Source of the DNA: Clostridiales bacterium
GTDB taxonomy: Bacteria > Bacillota > Clostridia > Oscillospirales > Oscillospiraceae
Assembly: GCA_018374635.1 (NCBI GenBank)
Contig: JAHAEW010000007.1
Location: 3,127 to 67,126 of the forward strand
Length of the DNA: 64,000 nucleotides
Direction of reading: 5' to 3'
Positions 50,847 through 59,180 of the stretch are shown here, one piece after another. Position numbers and translations under genes: made by a program. Under the pieces are notes generated by a model. That model saw only the letters and a program-made list of their open reading frames with translations. It was not told the DNA's origin and searched no databases. Within the stretch, counting starts at the first letter, position 1, and each line of letters opens with the position of its first letter.

Positions 50847-51602
50847 TCAGCGGGAGGGGGTGCGTGCGTCCAGATCCAGCAGCACCGCGGAGAAGTGGGG
50901 GGCGAGCTGCTTCAGGATCTCCTCCCGGCGCTGGAGGAGGCCCTCCATCTGGTCGGCCGGGATCTGAATACGGGCGGCATCCCCCGCCAGGCGTACCCGG
51001 AAGTCGGAGAAGCCCAGGGCGAAGAGGGCGTCCTCCGCCCGCTCCACCCGCGCCAGGTCGGCGGCGGTGATGGGGGTGCCGGTGGGAATGCGGGTGGCCA
51101 GGCAGGCGTAAGCGGGCTTGTCCCAGGTGAAGAGCCCGGCCTCCCGGGAGCGGGCGCGGACCTCCTCCTTGGTCAGGCCGCACGCCCGCAGGGGGGAGCG
51201 GACCTCCAGCTCCCGCAGGGCGCGCATGCCGGGCCGGTCGCCCGCGTCGTCCGAGGCGTTGGTGCCGTCCAGAAGCAGGGTGTGGCCGTCGGCGCGGGCC
51301 CGCTGCCAGAGCAGGGAGAAGAGGGCGCGCTTACAGTGGTAGCAGCGGTCGAGGCCGTTGGCCGCGGCCTCCGGAACGGCGAGGACGTCGGTCTCGATGA
51401 CCGTCATGGGCACGCCCAGGTCCTGGGCCAGCCGGCGGGCGTCTTCCCGCTCAAAGGCGGGCTGGAAGGCGGTGCTCACATAGTAGGCGTGTACGTCGCA
51501 GCCATATGCCCGGGCAGCCCAGAGCAGAAAGGCAGAGTCCACGCCGCCTGAGAAGGCAACGGCGGCTCTGGGGTGGTCGCGGAAGAATTGTTCCAGTGTC
51601 AT
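50847..51602 (-). CDS. larE: nickel pincer cofactor sulfur transferase LarE
   Basis: 251 residues. PP-loop AVAFSGGVDSAFLL near 12-26 adenylates the substrate; CYHCKRALF is a conserved Cys region. LarE donates sulfur (sacrificial Cys or Fe-S cluster) to form the pincer thioacids. ATG 51602 follows AAAGGAGA; an in-frame ATG at 51617 has no site. First gene of the operon, behind the leader. Confidence 0.92.
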   Translation of the reverse strand: MTLEQFFRDHPRAAVAFSGGVDSAFLLWAARAYGCDVHAYYVSTAFQPAFEREDARRLAQDLGVPMTVIETDVLAVPEAAANGLDRCYHCKRALFSLLWQRARADGHTLLLDGTNASDDAGDRPGMRALRELEVRSPLRACGLTKEEVRARSREAGLFTWDKPAYACLATRIPTGTPITAADLARVERAEDALFALGFSDFRVRLAGDAARIQIPADQMEGLLQRREEILKQLAPHFSAVLLDLDARTPSR

Positions 51603-51772
51603 AAAGTCTCCTTTCACAGAAAAAGAAGGTATCTGTCCTCCTTCCGGAGGACAGATACCTTCCTGGTATCGACGATCGTAAAAACGCGGGGCGGATGTCC
51701 TGGAGCACTGCGGCGGCTTCTGCCGGTCTGCCCGGCTTCCTGCCGGGTCGCGCAGCTTCTGTCAGCGGACTT
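51603..51772 (-). promoter_or_regulatory. structured leader with terminator before larE
   Basis: About 170 nt between promoter and larE. A 17-bp stem (51625-51662, loop TTCC) followed by TTCTTTTTCT is an intrinsic terminator. GATACC-AGGAA-GGTATC just 5' of it overlaps the stem and could act as antiterminator. Upstream, CTGCG/CGCAG encloses CCCGGC-AGGAA-GCCGGG and CGGC-AGAA-GCCG hairpins, and CCAGGACATCCGCC follows. This architecture suggests a metabolite or metal riboswitch; nickel/cobalt or the cofactor are obvious candidates. Confidence 0.6.
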
Positions 51773-51778
51773 CTATTC

Positions 51779-51807
51779 AGTATACCGAAAAGAACACGGC
51801 TTGGCAA
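51779..51807 (-). promoter_or_regulatory. promoter of the lar-nik operon
   Basis: TTGCCA (51802-51807), 17 bp, TATACT (51779-51784) on the minus strand; divergent from the antiporter. Confidence 0.82.
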
Positions 51808-51856
51808 GAGGAATTGTGGAGCGGGAGGAGAAATTCTTTACAATTCATTTATAGAT

Positions 51857-51899
51857 GATACCGTCTGTTTGTGCTATACTGATAAAAACAGACGGTATC
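51857..51899. promoter_or_regulatory. inverted-repeat operator over the antiporter promoter
   Basis: GATACCGTCTGTTT (51857-51870) and its exact complement AAACAGACGGTATC (51886-51899) flank a TATACT -10 (51878-51883 area). A dimeric repressor, probably the TetR encoded downstream, would block the promoter. Confidence 0.65.
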
Positions 51900-51927
51900 G
51901 TCTATATTTGAAAAGGAGAAGACTGCT

Positions 51928-53169
51928 ATGAACCTCTTGTTCCCTGTATTGAGACTGCTGGTCTCTATTTTTCTGGCGTTTGCCGCGGGCAAGCTGATCT
52001 CGAAACTGAAATTGCCGGCCATTCTGGGCTGGCTGATCGCCGGCATGGTGATCGGGCCCCACGGGCTGGGCCTGCTGAACGAGGCTGTTCTGGAGGCCGG
52101 GTGGTTCGATGTGACAGAGCGCATTCTGGAGAGCGTGTTCGGCCTGATGATCGGCACGGAGCTGATCTGGAGCCAGATGAAAAAGGCCAAACCCAAGATC
52201 CTGGTCACCACGTTCACCGAGTCCCTGGGGACCTTTGTGGTGGTGAGTCTGGTCTTTGGCGTGCTCTTTGCCTGCACCGGGGTTCCGGTCTACCTGGCCT
52301 TTGTCTTTGGCGGGATCGCGCTGGCCACCGCTCCGGCCCCCTCGCTGTCGGTGGTGCGGGACCTGAAGACCGATGGTCCGGTGACCAGGACGCTGATCCC
52401 CATGGCCGCCCTGGACGATCTGGTGGGGGCGCTGGTGTTCTTTGTGGTCATGGGCTTGGTCTCCGCCCAGGTGTCCGCCGTGGGGATCCCCCTGCCGGCG
52501 GTGATGCTGCTGGTCTTCCTGCCGGTGGTGCTGGGGGGCGTGACCGGCGCGGCGGCCGGGCTGCTGATGCGCCGCTTCCGCAGCCGGGCGGGCGTTCTCA
52601 CGGTGATGCTGTCCATGCTGCTCCTCACGGCGGGGCTGGGCTTTTTCATCAACAGCCTGCTGCCCATTCCGGTGCTGAATTTCATGCTCATTGGCATGGC
52701 CTATTCCACGGCTTTCTCCAATCTGATTGACATGGAGAAGCTGTATGGTATGATGGAAGTGGTAAACCCGGTCATTGGCTTTGCCATGATCGTGGTCATT
52801 CTGAACCTGGGCGCGCCGCTGGATTACCACCTTATTTTTGGTGCGGGGATCTATACGGCGGTCTATATCCTGGCAAGGGCGGCCGGAAAATACAGCGGCG
52901 CCTATCTGGGCGCGGCGGTCACCCATGCGCCGGCTGCGGTGCGGCGCTATCTGGGCCTGACGCTGCTGCCCCACTCGGGGGTCTCGCTGGTGTTCACCGG
53001 CATCGCCGTGTCGGTGCTGCAAAATGCGGCGCCGGAATCTGCCTCCATGCTCCAGGGGACCATTGCGGCCGCGGCGGTGATCAACGAGGTGATCGCCGTA
53101 TTTGCGGCCAAGAAGGGCTTTGAATGGGCCGGGGAACTGCACAAGGCGGAAGGAGGTCTGACCGCATGA
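51928..53169 (+). CDS. cation:proton antiporter (CPA2/KefB-like)
   Basis: 413 residues, about 12 helices. ISKLKLPAILGWLIAGMVIGPHGLGLL is the conserved N-terminal region of CPA2 exchangers. No RCK/TrkA domain, so it is a minimal exchanger. Probably moves Na+ or K+ against H+. AAAAGGAG before the ATG. TetR gene overlaps its stop. Confidence 0.86.
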   Translation: MNLLFPVLRLLVSIFLAFAAGKLISKLKLPAILGWLIAGMVIGPHGLGLLNEAVLEAGWFDVTERILESVFGLMIGTELIWSQMKKAKPKILVTTFTESLGTFVVVSLVFGVLFACTGVPVYLAFVFGGIALATAPAPSLSVVRDLKTDGPVTRTLIPMAALDDLVGALVFFVVMGLVSAQVSAVGIPLPAVMLLVFLPVVLGGVTGAAAGLLMRRFRSRAGVLTVMLSMLLLTAGLGFFINSLLPIPVLNFMLIGMAYSTAFSNLIDMEKLYGMMEVVNPVIGFAMIVVILNLGAPLDYHLIFGAGIYTAVYILARAAGKYSGAYLGAAVTHAPAAVRRYLGLTLLPHSGVSLVFTGIAVSVLQNAAPESASMLQGTIAAAAVINEVIAVFAAKKGFEWAGELHKAEGGLTA

Positions 53170-53795
53170 CACAAAAGGAGCGGCAGGAACACAGCAGACA
53201 GGAGATCCTGCGGGCGGCCCTGGAGGAGTTCGGACGCCGGGACTACGAACAGGTCAATATGGAGCAGATCTGCAAAAACCACGGTATTTCCAAAGGCATG
53301 ATGTACCACTATTACTCCGGGAGGGACGAGCTGTTCCTGCTGTGTGTCCGGGACACCTTTGAGATGCTGACCGCCTATGTGGAGGCGGGGATGGCCCAGT
53401 TGGGGGAGGGGGACGCCCTGGAGAGTATCCGGCGCTTTTTCCTGCTGCGGGAGTCCTTTTTCCAGGACCGGCCGGAGCGCAAGCGGATCTTTGAAAACGC
53501 CATGCTCCATCCCCCGGAGCACCTGCGGGAAGAGATCTGGACGCTGCGGGAGCCTCTGAGCCGGATGAACCGGGTCTTTCTGGAGGGCATGGTGCGCACC
53601 ATGCCCCTCCGCCCGGGGCTGGAGGCGGAGCGGGTGATCCGGTATCTGGAGAGCACGGAGGCATCCTTCCGCAGCCTGCTACTCCACTATCAGGAGGAGA
53701 GCGGAAGCCGGGACCTCCACACCGTGCTGGGGGAGGGGGCGGAGATGCTGGACCTGATCCTCTTCGGCGTCCTGCGGCAGGAGCCGGAGGGCTAA
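53166..53795 (+). CDS. TetR/AcrR family regulator
   Basis: 209 residues: TetR HTH (RQEILRAALEEFGRRDYEQVNMEQICKNHGISKGMMYHYYSGRDEL) at 10-55, ligand domain after. ATG 53166 overlaps the antiporter stop, so the two are coupled. Probable autoregulator acting at the inverted repeat at 51857-51899. Confidence 0.9.
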   Translation: MTQKERQEHSRQEILRAALEEFGRRDYEQVNMEQICKNHGISKGMMYHYYSGRDELFLLCVRDTFEMLTAYVEAGMAQLGEGDALESIRRFFLLRESFFQDRPERKRIFENAMLHPPEHLREEIWTLREPLSRMNRVFLEGMVRTMPLRPGLEAERVIRYLESTEASFRSLLLHYQEESGSRDLHTVLGEGAEMLDLILFGVLRQEPEG

Positions 53796-53970
53796 CGGAC
53801 CCCGGCCTCTGCCATGGCGGGTGGAAGCGCTTTCAGATAACCGTCCATCATCCGCCGCGGTGGTGTAGCGCCGCTGGATGGGGGCGGAGTCGATGGCGAT
53901 GAACCCCCGGGCGCTGCCGGGATAGCGTGCCAGAAAGACCTGCGCCCCCGGAAGCCATCGCTTCCGGGGG
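53792..53970 (-). pseudogene. alpha/beta hydrolase remnant
   Basis: Minus strand encodes QVFLARYPGSARGFIAIDSAPI-QRRY, close to the helix after the nucleophile elbow of alpha/beta hydrolases, then frameshifts to MMDGYLKALPPAMAEAGVR and a stop. Start, catalytic Ser and most of the protein are missing. A leftover of a deleted gene. Confidence 0.5.
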
Positions 53971-53974
53971 CGCA
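53941..53974. terminator. strong hairpin between oleate hydratase and remnant
   Basis: Perfect 14-bp stem TGCGCCCCCGGAAG with complement, 6-nt loop. It can end the minus-strand oleate hydratase transcript; no long T-run. Confidence 0.65.
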
Positions 53975-53993
53975 TATGATCCGGGGAAGGAAA

Positions 53994-55964
53994 TTACAGC
54001 ATACCGTCCCGCAGGATGTTGTGGTCCCGCAGCAGCTTTTCCACCACGGTGCCCTGTACAGCTTTAAGGATGGGCTTTTTCAGCAGGTTCAGGGGGCCTG
54101 GCAGCTCGATCTCCAGGGGAGAGCGGCCGTCCATCAGGCACACGGAGCTGTCCAGCAGGGCGCGCACATCATAGACGCTGCCCCATACCTCGGGCACGCC
54201 GCGGTCCACGCCCAGCAGGCCGTAGACGGCCTCCATGGCGGTGCGCACGGAGTACTCGGTGGTGAACACGGTGTCCCGGGGGGTGTCGGCGAACTGGCCC
54301 AGGAAGGCGAAGTTCACACAGCCGTCGGGGATCACGTCGGGGCGGTCCCCCTTGGTCCGGGGCATGAAGAAGGCGGTGATATAGGGCATCATGGTGGGCA
54401 CGCACACCGCGCTCTCGTCGGAGAGCCGGGGGATCTGGTCCACCGGCACGCCGATGTGGTAGAGCCACTCCTGGGTGATCTCCCGGCCGGTACACTCCCG
54501 CATGGGCTTTTTCACATAGTCGCCCGGCACGTCGGTGAACAGGCCGTAGACCCAGACGCAGACCTGCCCGGGGTCCTGCTCCTTGAACTGGCCCTGGCGG
54601 TTGATGGTCCAGCTGAGCAGCCACTTGGAGTCCCGGCAGCTGACGATGCCGCCGGTGACCACCTTTCCAGTCCGGGGGTCCCGCTTGCAGATATTGGTGA
54701 TATAGGGCAGGATCTGATCGTCCAGGGTGGTGATGGTGGCCGACTCCCAGTTGGTCTTGGAGATATCCGAGCAGAACTTCTCCGGGCGGCCGAAGCTGGG
54801 ATCCTGCCGGGCAATGTTCTTCCACAGGTTCCAGCAGCCGCTGGTGCGCATCTCGGCGTCTCCGTTGGGGGCGTGGTCCTGGTCGCCGTAGATGGTCCCC
54901 TCGGTACAGGAGCCGTTGGTCACAAAGACCAGGTCGTTTTCAGTGAGGACGATGCCCTGCTCCACGCCGTTGACCCGGCACTCGATGGCGGTGGCCGTCT
55001 TTTTCCCGCCCTGGATGGTGAAGAGCACGTTGGTCACTTCCGTGCCGAAGCGGAAGTCCACCCCGGCCTCCTCCAGATAGCGCTGCATGGGGAGGATCAG
55101 GGACTCGTACTGGTTGTAGCGGGTGAATTTCAGGGCGCTGAAGTCGGGCAGGCCCGCGATGTGGTGGATGAAGCGCTGGAAGTAGAGCTTCATCTCCAGG
55201 GCGGAGTGCCAGTTCTCAAAGGCGAACATGGTGCGCCAGTACAGCCAGAAGGTGGAGTCAAATACCTCCTCGTCAAAGACGTCCTCGATGGTCTTGTCAT
55301 AGAGGTCCTCGTCCGGGGTCATGAAGAGTTTGACGATCTCCATGCAGGCCTTCTGGCTCAGGTCGAACCTGCCGTCGGTGTGGGCGTCCTGGCCCCGGTT
55401 CACGGTGGCCCGGCACAGGGAGTAGTTGGGGTCGTGCTTGTTGAGCCAGTAGAACTCATCCAGCACGGAGGCCCCGGGCTTCTCCAGCGAGGGGATGGAG
55501 CGGAACAGGTCCCACAGGCACTCGAAATGGTTCTCCATTTCCCGGCCGCCCCGCATGATGTAGCCCCGTCCGGGATCGTAGATGCCGTCGCAGGCGCCGC
55601 CGGCCACGTCCATGGCCTCCAGAATGTGGATGTGGGACCCAGGCATCTGTCCGTCCCGCACCAGGAAGCAGGCGGCGGCCAGGGAGGCCAGGCCGCTGCC
55701 CACCAGGTAGGCGTGCTTCTCCTCCACGCCGGCGGGCTTCTCGGGGCGGGCGAAGGCCTCGTAGTTTCCGTTGGAGTAGTAGATGCCCTTGCTGTTTTTC
55801 GCCTGACGGCCCAGCTCGGTGTTCCGGTACTCCCCGTGCTTCCCGGCGGAGGCGCCCTCCGGGTTTGTGCGGCTCTGGGCCGCCTTCTTTGCCAGGACAA
55901 CTGCCGCGCCCGCGCCCGCGAGACCGGCGGCTGCCGCAGTCCATTTTCCGATGTGTTTCGCCAT
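53994..55964 (-). CDS. oleate hydratase (MCRA family)
   Basis: 656 residues, FAD-dependent hydratase adding water to oleate to give 10-hydroxystearate. VGSGLASLAAACFLVRDG is the FAD loop, then HILEAMDVAGGACDG and RGGREMENHFECLWDLF, known MCRA motifs. A short hydrophobic N-terminal helix (residues 7-28), not usual in characterised enzymes, may attach it to the membrane. ATG 55964 follows AAAGGCGGA. TetR gene lies upstream on the same strand. Confidence 0.94.
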   Translation of the reverse strand: MAKHIGKWTAAAAGLAGAGAAVVLAKKAAQSRTNPEGASAGKHGEYRNTELGRQAKNSKGIYYSNGNYEAFARPEKPAGVEEKHAYLVGSGLASLAAACFLVRDGQMPGSHIHILEAMDVAGGACDGIYDPGRGYIMRGGREMENHFECLWDLFRSIPSLEKPGASVLDEFYWLNKHDPNYSLCRATVNRGQDAHTDGRFDLSQKACMEIVKLFMTPDEDLYDKTIEDVFDEEVFDSTFWLYWRTMFAFENWHSALEMKLYFQRFIHHIAGLPDFSALKFTRYNQYESLILPMQRYLEEAGVDFRFGTEVTNVLFTIQGGKKTATAIECRVNGVEQGIVLTENDLVFVTNGSCTEGTIYGDQDHAPNGDAEMRTSGCWNLWKNIARQDPSFGRPEKFCSDISKTNWESATITTLDDQILPYITNICKRDPRTGKVVTGGIVSCRDSKWLLSWTINRQGQFKEQDPGQVCVWVYGLFTDVPGDYVKKPMRECTGREITQEWLYHIGVPVDQIPRLSDESAVCVPTMMPYITAFFMPRTKGDRPDVIPDGCVNFAFLGQFADTPRDTVFTTEYSVRTAMEAVYGLLGVDRGVPEVWGSVYDVRALLDSSVCLMDGRSPLEIELPGPLNLLKKPILKAVQGTVVEKLLRDHNILRDGML

Positions 55965-56062
55965 AGATGATCCGCCTTTCATGGGGCTCCGCAGGGGCGG
56001 AGCTCATTTGGAATGTGCCTGTATCTTACCCGTTTCGGACGGGGAACACCATGGACAAACGG

Positions 56063-56099
56063 GGCCGGATGATCGGTTTTTGATCATCCGGCCCTTTTT
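56063..56099. terminator. terminator between TetR and oleate hydratase genes
   Basis: A 12-bp perfect stem GGCCGGATGATC with complement; a T-run on the plus side, a short one on the minus side where the TetR transcript would end. Confidence 0.65.
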
Positions 56100-56108
56100 G
56101 TATAAAGA

Positions 56109-56669
56109 TCACGCCTCTGCGGCAAAGTTTTCTATGGCGTTTGCGATATTTCCGTGCATGGTGGCGCTGACCTTGCGCACGATGGTCCGGTAGTCCTCAC
56201 TCATGCCCTGGCGGATCCAGTCCAGCAGGATGCCCACAAAGCTGTACTTGTAGAACTCGGCGATAAAGGCCTTGTCCTCCTCCGAGATGGGCCGGCCCTG
56301 ACTCTTTTCGTCCACCACGCCCCGGATCAGTCCGTAGGTCAGATGGAAGAGAAAGCGCTCCATCTGGTCCCGGCTGATGCAGCGGAAAGCATTGAGGACA
56401 AAGGGTTTGTTCTCAAGCACCGCCTCGAAGATCTGGGCAAGCCCCTCCTGCCAGGTGTCATAGGTCTTTTTGCCCTGGAGGGCCCGGGATGCGTCTTCGA
56501 CACAGACCCACTCCACCAGATCATAGATGTCCTTGAAGTGGTAATAAAAGGTCATGCGGCTGATACCGCACGCCTCGGTGATATCGCGGATGGTGATTTT
56601 GTCCAGAGGCTTTTTCAGCATCATCTGCTTGAGGGATGCCTCCAGTGCCTGTTTTGTGATGGTTGACAT
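56109..56669 (-). CDS. TetR/AcrR family regulator
   Basis: 186 residues. Short HTH (ITKQALEASLKQMMLKKPLDKITIRDITEACGISRMTFYYHFKDIYDLVEW) and a C-terminal helical domain as in DhaS-type TetRs. Upstream of oleate hydratase on the same strand, 145 bp apart, so it is the probable regulator of it; no matching operator was found. Confidence 0.9.
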   Translation of the reverse strand: MSTITKQALEASLKQMMLKKPLDKITIRDITEACGISRMTFYYHFKDIYDLVEWVCVEDASRALQGKKTYDTWQEGLAQIFEAVLENKPFVLNAFRCISRDQMERFLFHLTYGLIRGVVDEKSQGRPISEEDKAFIAEFYKYSFVGILLDWIRQGMSEDYRTIVRKVSATMHGNIANAIENFAAEA

Positions 56670-56716
56670 AATAAAACGTGCCTCCCCGCTGGGTATGGTC
56701 CGGAAGAATGAGGGCG

Positions 56717-57199
56717 TCAGTTCTGCCGCGCCTCCAGCATGGCGTCCACCTCCGCCCGGGAGCAGCGGATGTCCGCCTCCCCCTCCCGGCGGTAGGAGCC
56801 GTGGTAGGGGTCCCTGCCCAGATAGACCGGACGGAGGGCGGCTCCGGCCCAGGGCACTTCGATGACGATGATGTCACCGTGGGGGGTGGACTCCACCCGG
56901 GCCAGTTCCTCCGATACCAGGTCGGCGCTGACGGTCTGGGGGTCCTGCACCCGGGTGAGGAACTCCTCCAGCATCTCCTGGGCGTCCAGCAGGCCCTGGA
57001 TGCGCAGGGAGTGGTCGCTCCGCTCCTCCACGCCCAGCAGAATGACGCCCCCATAGGAGTTGGCAAAGGCGGAGTAGGTCTCCCAGAGGCTCTCAGGCAG
57101 ACCGCCAGTGGCGAGCTTGGCCTCCAGCCGGGCGTTTTCCCGGTAGGTTTCGATCCGATCCAGAGAAAACAAGGAAATCCCCCTTCTTTCTAAAAACAT
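56717..57199 (-). CDS. AlbA_2 (schlafen-type) domain protein
   Basis: 160 residues. Core ENARLEAKLATGGLPESLWETYSAFANSYGGVILLGVEE is the AlbA_2 DNA-binding/ATPase domain motif. The usual C-terminal winged helix is absent, so it is a short form or truncated. An alternative start is TTG 57172, which has AAGGGGG 5 nt upstream. Regulatory role inferred. Confidence 0.75.
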   Translation of the reverse strand: MFLERRGISLFSLDRIETYRENARLEAKLATGGLPESLWETYSAFANSYGGVILLGVEERSDHSLRIQGLLDAQEMLEEFLTRVQDPQTVSADLVSEELARVESTPHGDIIVIEVPWAGAALRPVYLGRDPYHGSYRREGEADIRCSRAEVDAMLEARQN

Positions 57200-57300
57200 G
57201 TGGTCCTGATCTGCGCTCGGTATTCAGTATACAAGTATACAGGAGCGGAGGGGGGAGAACAAGGGTCAGGAAAATTTTTTCAAAAATTAGAAAGAGACCA

Positions 57301-57329
57301 TTGACAAATGGTGCATAAGAAGCTATAAT
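57301..57329 (+). promoter_or_regulatory. tRNA-Leu (GAG) promoter
   Basis: TTGACA (57301-57306), 17 bp, TATAAT (57324-57329): full consensus. Confidence 0.92.
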
Positions 57330-57361
57330 AAACAAGCGTTCTGAAGAGAACAGCACAATAT

Positions 57362-57445
57362 GCGGATGTGCTGGAACTGGTAGACAGGCACGTTTGAGGT
57401 GCGTGTGTCCATGACGTACGGGTTCAAGTCCCGTCATCCGCACCA
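57362..57445 (+). tRNA. tRNA-Leu (anticodon GAG)
   Basis: 84 nt with a long variable arm. Acceptor GCGGATG/CATCCGC, anticodon loop TTTGAGG, encoded CCA. Confidence 0.96.
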
Positions 57446-57486
57446 ATCCCGGAACCTTGTATTGCAAGGCTTCCGGGATTTTTTCT
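57446..57486 (+). terminator. tRNA-Leu (GAG) terminator
   Basis: Stem ATCCCGGAA...TTCCGGGAT, inner CCTTG/CAAGG, then TTTTTTC. Confidence 0.9.
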
Positions 57487-57493
57487 GTCTGTG

Positions 57494-57720
57494 TCACAGT
57501 TTCCGGTTTATCGTGGCGGGTAGCTGGTCGCCATCGTAAAATGCTGCGCCGTGGGTAATGGCGTTGTGGTTGATACCCTTCCAGTGGTCAAGATACAAAA
57601 GCGCGTCAAGCATCTTCTGGCGGTCCGGGGTGGCCTTGCTCTGGTCAATCGCGGCGGAGAGCCGAGCGATCAAACCGGGGTCATCCGTGACCAGTCGGAA
57701 AGCGTGTGTTAGAATTAGGA
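57494..57720 (-). pseudogene. C-terminal remnant of an unrecognised protein
   Basis: The last 70 or so codons (LVTDDPGLIARLSAAIDQSK, KGINHNAITHGAAFYDGDQ) look like genuine protein, but the sequence upstream in the frame is Arg/Pro-rich antisense-like and no start is found. Between the two tRNA-Leu genes, a typical insertion spot. Family not recognised. Confidence 0.4.
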
Positions 57721-57879
57721 AGTTCCCCAAAATGCTTGTGTATCCAGCGCCTTTGGCGAGCGGGGGGGCGGCATAGCGTCTACACGGCTGCGCTTCTCCC
57801 CGGGATTCCACAGAAAACCGGCTGGTCTTTCTGCGGAAATGCCCCAGGCAAGAAAAAGCATGAAAATGAGAAAAAGTAG

Positions 57880-57908
57880 TTGACAAACAAAAAACGGTGT
57901 GATAATAT
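57880..57908 (+). promoter_or_regulatory. tRNA-Leu (CAG) promoter
   Basis: TTGACA (57880-57885), 17 bp, TAATAT (57903-57908). Confidence 0.8.
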
Positions 57909-57942
57909 ATCAATTGTGCTGAGCGGTGCACAGCACAGAAAC

Positions 57943-58030
57943 GCACGAGTGGTGGAATTGGCAGACTCGCTAGATTCAGGTTCTAGTGTGCATTACGCAC
58001 GTGCGGGTTCAAGTCCCGCCTCGTGCACCA
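57943..58030 (+). tRNA. tRNA-Leu (anticodon CAG)
   Basis: 88 nt, class II tRNA. Acceptor GCACGAG/CTCGTGC, anticodon loop TTCAGGT, encoded CCA. CAG reads CTG, the dominant Leu codon in this GC-rich DNA. Confidence 0.96.
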
Positions 58031-58047
58031 GGCCTTTTTAAGGCTTC

Positions 58048-58088
58048 TGAGACCCGTAGATTTACTGATCTGCGGGTCTCATTTTTTA
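58048..58088 (+). terminator. tRNA-Leu (CAG) terminator
   Basis: TGAGACCCGTAGAT stem with its near-complement, loop TTACTG-like, then TTTTTTAT. Confidence 0.92.
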
Positions 58089-58639
58089 TATGTTGACTTG
58101 TGGATTCACTTAGACAGAAGCAGAGTCTGCCTGTATCAGATGGCATTGAGAACAGAAAAAGAGCGGCAATGCCCGACATAGCAAGGCGTGCTGGGATGGG
58201 AGAGCGAAAGGGGAAAATTCCTCTTCCAAAGAGAGCGAATGATATGATATAATAACAAAATAAAAATTTGCCTACTTGAAGCCTGCAATCCGAGGTCTTG
58301 CTATGGAAGGAAAACTGGGGCAGTCCCTGACTGCTCTGCTCAAATGTGAAAAGCTGATCTTGTCCGAGGAAGAAACTACATCCGCCTGTGGATGTGGCGT
58401 GTTCCTTGCGGCCTTTTCATGCCCTGCGCCAATCTGTCTCTGCGACAGTGCGGCGCGGGGCTTTTTTCTATCGTTTGAAAGGCGGCGGCATGCATGCTGT
58501 TATTATCTGATCCATAAGCCGGACGCGTCTCCGGAGGTGCGGTCAGAGGATGTGGACGATGGACTGCTGCACTTTGCTTGCTATGCGGCAGTCTGTTATA
58601 CGGTGTATGGGTCAGCTGCGACTTTGTCACAACAAAGTA
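58089..58639. other. degraded stretch after the tRNA-Leu genes
   Basis: A 134-codon frame (58276-58680) opens on the plus strand but has Cys-rich, low-complexity composition and no ribosome site, so I do not call it a gene. The region looks like decayed coding DNA with short remnants. TATGATATAATAAC near 58240-58253 could be a promoter relic. Confidence 0.35.
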
Positions 58640-58757
58640 TTTTCTTGGCCTGGCATCCCAGCTTCGCCCGGATATGGTGAAAGAGCTGAAGAACCATGGC
58701 AGCGGCAAATTGCCGAAGGACATCCAACACCGAAAAACGGAACATCTCACCGCCTGA
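58640..58757 (+). pseudogene. C-terminal gene fragment
   Basis: One frame reads YFLGLASQLRPDMVKELKNH then GKLPKDIQHRKTEHLTA and a stop. It is protein-like, with no matching N-terminus upstream. Family not recognised. Confidence 0.4.
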
Positions 58758-58848
58758 TGGAAAAGCCCATCGGGGGCTCGATTTGATTTGCCGTGAGGAT
58801 GAGATCGCGCTGAACATCACAGCCGATCGCGAAGAAAGGAACGTTAGA

Positions 58849-59175
58849 ATGAAAGCATTTGATCCGAATTATAAACTGCTGGAAGAGATGTACCAGGACG
58901 AATACTATCCCGATTTCTTGGTGGACAAGGTAAAGGAGGAGCTCCAGAAGGTCATCGACCTGCTGGAGAGCGGCGAAACCGATACCGAAGTGGTGCAGGA
59001 AACGCTGGACGAGGCGGTCTGCGGCGTCAATGATCTCCAGGAGGAATTTGACGAGAACGACAGCGAGATCGAAACGGTGGCACGGGAGTGTATTGCGGCA
59101 GCTGTGGCCCACATTCTGGAGTGGTTCAACATCCCGATTGACACCGAGGAGGCTGTCCGGGAACGGGACTGGTGA
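58849..59175 (+). CDS. DUF5713 family protein, putative immunity protein
   Basis: 108 residues, matching DUF5713: YKLLEEMYQDEYYPDFLVDK, VIDLLESGETDTEVVQETLDE, ENDSEIETVARE, HILEWFNIPIDTEEAVRERDW. All-helical, acidic, cytosolic; members occur in toxin-immunity arrays. Starts 8 nt after GAAAGGA. The next gene begins at once. Confidence 0.8.
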   Translation: MKAFDPNYKLLEEMYQDEYYPDFLVDKVKEELQKVIDLLESGETDTEVVQETLDEAVCGVNDLQEEFDENDSEIETVARECIAAAVAHILEWFNIPIDTEEAVRERDW

Positions 59176-59180
59176 AGACG

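Noticed and set aside
51603..51772. certain cobalamin riboswitch
   Set aside because: CCAGGACATCCGCC resembles a short part of the B12 element, but the rest of the consensus is not found and the genes are nickel-related.
58276..58680. 134-codon plus-strand frame as a gene
   Set aside because: No ribosome site, Cys-rich low-complexity composition and adjacent gene debris.
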